Shown one piece after another: positions 7,220 to 10,220 of a stretch of DNA of 10,220 nucleotides. Position 1 is the first letter of the stretch; the number at the start of each line of letters is the position of its first letter. Origin of the DNA: UBA8522 sp035528895 (GTDB lineage: Bacteria > Acidobacteriota > Aminicenantia > Aminicenantales > UBA8522); NCBI GenBank assembly GCA_035528895.1, contig DATKXS010000124.1, forward strand, positions 1 through 10,220. The letters are read 5' to 3'. Both the position numbers and the translations under genes were made by a program. The notes below the pieces were generated by a model. The model searched no databases. It was not told the origin of the DNA and saw nothing but the letters and a program-made list of their open reading frames with translations.

Positions 7220-7249
7220 TTTCTTGTGAAAGGCGAAACCGAGGCGGAA

Positions 7250-8653
7250 GTGTTCATTCACGAGGACTTTCTTCTCGAGACCGATGAAGCGAAAACGCTT
7301 TATCATGCCTTTGCCGAGAACCTCCCCATCATAGATTTCCACTGTCATCTTTCCCCCAAGGATATAGCGGAAAATCGCCGGTTTGATAACCTGACGAGGA
7401 TATGGCTCGCCGGCGACCATTATAAAGGGCGCGCCCTGCGGGCGGCAGGGGTCGACGAGCGATTCATCACGGGAGCCGCCACCGACTGGGAGAAGTTCGA
7501 AAAATGGGCGGAAACGGTGCCCAAGACTCTCGGCAACCCGCTCTATCATTGGACCCACCTCGAGTTGAAACGGCCGTTCGGGATCGGTCTGCTCCTCAAC
7601 CCATCGACGGCCAAGAGCGTCTGGGAGGAGTGCCGGGCCAAGCTCGCCACGGACGACTTCACGGCGCAGGGCATCCTGCGCCGGATGAACGTTGAGGCCG
7701 TCTGCACGACGGACGACCCGGTCGACGACCTCCGGTACCACGAAATGCTGAAAAACACCAAGGAATTCCCGGTGTCCGTCTATCCGGCGTTCCGGCCGGA
7801 CAAGGCCATGGCCATCGAGGATCCGGAGGCCTTTTCAAAGTACATCGGAGCCCTTTCCCGGGCCGCCGGCATGGACGTGCACTCTTATATCAGCTTTCTT
7901 CAGGCTCTTCGCAGGCGCCATGACCACTTCCATTCGATGGGCTGCCGGGTTTCCGACCACGGGCTGGAGACGATCTTTGCCGAAGATTACACTGAGGCCG
8001 AGGTCCGCAGGGCGTTTGCGGCGGCGTTGGCGGGGAAGACCCTCGCGCCCCATGTCATTCTTCAATTCAAGTCGGCGATGCTCTATGAATTCGCCGTGAT
8101 GGACTGGGAGAAAGGGTGGGTCCAGCAATTCCATCTCGGCGCTCTCCGGAACGCAAATACCCGTTTGACACAGACTCTCGGCCCGGACTCGGGCTTCGAC
8201 TCGATAGGGGACTTCGAGCAGGCGCGACCGCTGGCGAAGTTCCTCGACAGGCTCGACGCCGAAAACAAATTGGCCAAGACGATCCTTTATAATCTGAATC
8301 CGCGCGACAACGAGGTGATGGCGAGCATGACAGGGAACTTCCAGGACGGCGCCTGTCCCGGCAAGATACAGTTTGGGCCGGCCTGGTGGTTCCTGGACCA
8401 AATGGACGGAATGACCAAGCAGATCAGGGTTCTCTCGAACATGGGCCTTCTCAGCCAGTTCGTCGGCATGACGACGGATTCGCGGAGCTTCCTTTCCTAT
8501 CCGCGTCACGAATATTTCCGCCGCCTTCTCTGCCGCATCCTCGGCGGCGACATGAAACAGGGCCTCCTGCCGCATGACCTTGACCTTGTCGGCGCGCTCG
8601 TCCGGGATATCTGCCACTCGAACGCCAAGCGTTATTTCGGGTTTCCAGGATGA
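7250..8653 (+). CDS. uxaC: Uronate isomerase (glucuronate/galacturonate isomerase)
   Basis: Interconverts D-glucuronate and D-fructuronate (and D-galacturonate and D-tagaturonate), the entry step of the cytoplasmic hexuronate route. From GTG 7250 it has 467 aa, against 470 in E. coli. IIDFHCHLSP places the HxH metal site at His31/His33. WLAGDHYKGRA and NPLYHWTHLELKRPFGI follow, then the cysteine-bearing CTTDDPVDDL strand, QFHLGALRNANTR, and the C-terminal WWFLDQ, GMTTDSRSFLSY and RHEYFRR blocks. All are strong UxaC signatures. The frame is open upstream to GTG 7187, but those codons overlap the predicted promoter and family members begin at the FIHEDFLL block. GAGG at 7241-7244, five bases before GTG 7250, supports this start. 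GTG 7226 is a second alternative. Transcribed divergently from the nag operon. No other hexuronate-pathway gene (uxaB/uxuB, uxaA/uxuA) is visible in the window. Confidence 0.93.
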   Translation: MFIHEDFLLETDEAKTLYHAFAENLPIIDFHCHLSPKDIAENRRFDNLTRIWLAGDHYKGRALRAAGVDERFITGAATDWEKFEKWAETVPKTLGNPLYHWTHLELKRPFGIGLLLNPSTAKSVWEECRAKLATDDFTAQGILRRMNVEAVCTTDDPVDDLRYHEMLKNTKEFPVSVYPAFRPDKAMAIEDPEAFSKYIGALSRAAGMDVHSYISFLQALRRRHDHFHSMGCRVSDHGLETIFAEDYTEAEVRRAFAAALAGKTLAPHVILQFKSAMLYEFAVMDWEKGWVQQFHLGALRNANTRLTQTLGPDSGFDSIGDFEQARPLAKFLDRLDAENKLAKTILYNLNPRDNEVMASMTGNFQDGACPGKIQFGPAWWFLDQMDGMTKQIRVLSNMGLLSQFVGMTTDSRSFLSYPRHEYFRRLLCRILGGDMKQGLLPHDLDLVGALVRDICHSNAKRYFGFPG

Positions 8654-8776
8654 GGTCGATGATGGAGCCGGCAGGATATTCGACCGGCGGAGCCGACCGT
8701 CTCAGGGCCGTAAGGAATAAGAATCTGTAGGAATTTGGTTTTCGGCGACGACAGCTGAAATTTTCTTTTCGGAGGC

Positions 8777-10220
8777 CTACTTCTTCCAGGCGAACGGCCG
8801 CTCGAGCCTTTCCTCAACCCAGCGGCGGTTGATCTCCATCCCGTACTGGCTGTGGGTCATGGCCGCTCCCGGGTCGTGCTCTAAGGCTTTCCGGTAGTAG
8901 TCAATCGCTCTCTCCCGCTGTCCTTGAAGGTCCATCAACTGACCCATCCAGACAAGAGCGGCGAATTTTTCCTGTCCGTCCGGCTGGAGGCTGGAGACCT
9001 TCTGAAAGCACTCGAAGGAATCAGCGTACCGGCCGAGCTCGTAGAGTTCCATCCCCAGCAGGTACCAGATGCGGCTGCCTCGGATGTCTTCTCCTTTGAC
9101 TGCCTGGAAGACGGCGGGGCTGTCCTTTCCCTCCCATCCCAGGGCGAGGGTTTCGGCGACTGCCGGGGAGACGGGCGGCACCGGTTCGTCGACCATGGCA
9201 AATTTCTTGTCCGGGTCGAGGACTGCCTCCTTGAGTTTTGTTCGGCTCCTGAAAACGAGGGAGTCGACATCGAAATGGCGGTTGAGCCTCTGGACCTGCT
9301 CCGTCCCGTCCTCGAATGCCGCCTTAACCGGGATCGGCATTTTCATCGTGCCCAGACGCCGCACCTTGACCTCAGACACGAACTCATCCTCTTCCGGCCG
9401 GCAGTCCTGGCTTTCGATCTTGTAGCAGAGATAGTCGTTCGAGCGGACCCACTGTTCGAAGAACCAGGCCAGGCTCTGACCGGTCTCTTTCTCGCAGAAG
9501 CGCTGGAATTCCCTCCAAGCCAGTCGCTTCCCCCCGTACTCCCGGAGACATTTCCTGTAGATCTTCATGAATGTATCTCGGCCGAGGACCGCGTCGAGGG
9601 CGAAAATGATGCTCGGCCCTTTGCTGTGGACCACGGTGTTGTTGTGGTCGTATTGGATCTTCTCGAGGCGCGCCGGTGGGACGTCGACCGTCATGTCGTA
9701 ATACATTCGCAGGCCGTTGAGATAGTTTCCCATCCATTTCGCCCTTCTCTCCATATCGAGGTTGTGGGCGACCAGGTATTCGGTGTCGATGAAGATCCCC
9801 ATCCCGATCCAGAGCCAGGCCGGGTCATCCGGGTCGAGCACCCATTCCCCCCAGTATTCATGGCCGATCTCATGGGCGGTGATCCACTGCCACCAGAGAA
9901 TCGGCTCTTCCTCCTTGAACGTTTCCTGGCCGTGGATGACGACGATTCCCGTAGCGAAAGGATAGCCGCCCCAGCGGTCGCTTCCTCCGGGGATGATGTT
10001 CAGGAAGGAAAAAGGATAGAAACCGAGCCAGTCTTTGCAGTACTTGATCACGTCCACCGCGGTGTCGAGGCAAGCGGCGGCGGCTTTGGCCCCCTTATCG
10101 GTCGCCAATGTGGTGATGAGCACTCCCTCGGACTCCCGTGATTCCGTTTTCATGTCCTTGCCGAGGTAGATACCGAAGGTCCGGGCGCCGTCGTTCTCGT
10201 ACCGTCCGGTTTTCGGGTTC
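8777..10220 (-). CDS. M1-like metallopeptidase with C-terminal TPR region, 5' end outside window; active site atypical
   Basis: The frame is open from the right edge to a TAG at 8777-8779; translation continues 22 codons upstream of the ATG at 10153 with no stop, so that Met is probably internal. Numbering from that Met: HEIGH at 94-98, with WGEWV just after, matches the M1 (gluzincin) zinc helix. WFFEQWV at 230-236 matches the 'FF.QW' end of the M1 catalytic domain. Residues about 358-430 look like TPR repeats (GRYADSFECFQKV, GQRERAIDYYRKAL). Odd points: a GAMEN-type exopeptidase motif is not seen, with WGGYPF in its approximate place; the third zinc ligand, normally Glu in 'WLNEG', falls on WLWIG (113-117); and the usual catalytic Tyr before 'KG' reads His176 (VHSKG). 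It may be a divergent peptidase or a non-catalytic relative. It converges on uxaC, and no functional link to the sugar genes is evident. Confidence 0.75.
   Translation of the reverse strand, partial: NPKTGRYENDGARTFGIYLGKDMKTESRESEGVLITTLATDKGAKAAAACLDTAVDVIKYCKDWLGFYPFSFLNIIPGGSDRWGGYPFATGIVVIHGQETFKEEEPILWWQWITAHEIGHEYWGEWVLDPDDPAWLWIGMGIFIDTEYLVAHNLDMERRAKWMGNYLNGLRMYYDMTVDVPPARLEKIQYDHNNTVVHSKGPSIIFALDAVLGRDTFMKIYRKCLREYGGKRLAWREFQRFCEKETGQSLAWFFEQWVRSNDYLCYKIESQDCRPEEDEFVSEVKVRRLGTMKMPIPVKAAFEDGTEQVQRLNRHFDVDSLVFRSRTKLKEAVLDPDKKFAMVDEPVPPVSPAVAETLALGWEGKDSPAVFQAVKGEDIRGSRIWYLLGMELYELGRYADSFECFQKVSSLQPDGQEKFAALVWMGQLMDLQGQRERAIDYYRKALEHDPGAAMTHSQYGMEINRRWVEERLERPFAWKK

Noticed and set aside
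7187..7249. Upstream extension of uxaC to GTG 7187 (488 aa)
   Set aside because: The added residues have no counterpart in the family and the codons overlap the TTGACA promoter box; GTG 7250 has a ribosome-binding site and gives the usual length.
8685..8695. CGGC-GGA-GCCG repeat in the 123-base convergent gap between uxaC and the peptidase
   Set aside because: Only four base pairs and no T-run on either strand; not convincing as a terminator. I see nothing else definite in that gap.
8924..10141. 405-codon open frame on the plus strand
   Set aside because: Antisense to the M1-like peptidase, whose HEIGH, FFEQW and TPR features identify the true strand.

Overview
The window reads as bacterial chromosome, most likely from a heterotrophic polysaccharide degrader of the Acidobacteriota / Aminicenantes / Planctomycetota / Verrucomicrobiota type. 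This rests on exported Gfo/Idh/MocA oxidoreductases with twin-arginine leaders, a Tat-type amidohydrolase, a large SSS symporter of the kind common in those groups, and a 'GENGH'-type NagB. The taxonomic guess is weak. I see no mobile elements, CRISPR arrays, rRNA or tRNA genes.

Layout. Positions 1-7109 hold six minus-strand genes with short gaps or overlaps, probably one operon read from a good sigma-70-like promoter at 7143-7171. In order of transcription they are nagB, nagA, a sodium:solute symporter, a Tat-exported Gfo/Idh/MocA oxidoreductase, a second Gfo/Idh/MocA protein with a Sec-type signal peptide, and a Tat-leader amidohydrolase that runs off the left edge. The operon may continue outside the window. 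Divergent to it is uxaC (uronate isomerase, about 7250-8653) with its own promoter at 7190-7219. Convergent with uxaC, and entering from the right edge, is the C-terminal part of an M1-like metallopeptidase with a TPR tail (8777-10220).

How the genes fit together. NagA and NagB take GlcNAc-6-phosphate to fructose-6-phosphate, the symporter probably brings in a sugar, and UxaC opens the glucuronate/galacturonate route. Together they suit the use of a polymer containing both N-acetylhexosamine and uronic acid (a glycosaminoglycan or exopolysaccharide), with the exported oxidoreductases and amidohydrolase modifying glycans outside the cytoplasm. That combined role is inference. No GlcNAc kinase, PTS or polysaccharide lyase/hydrolase is visible here.

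Most worth a second look: the M1-like protein keeps HEIGH but lacks three other hallmark elements; the two oxidoreductase genes form a GC-rich block inside an otherwise AT-richer operon; the 62-base gap before them is packed with inverted repeats, one of which pairs with the ribosome-binding site; and NagB has changed catalytic-triad residues. I did not find a clearly new defence or mobile system.
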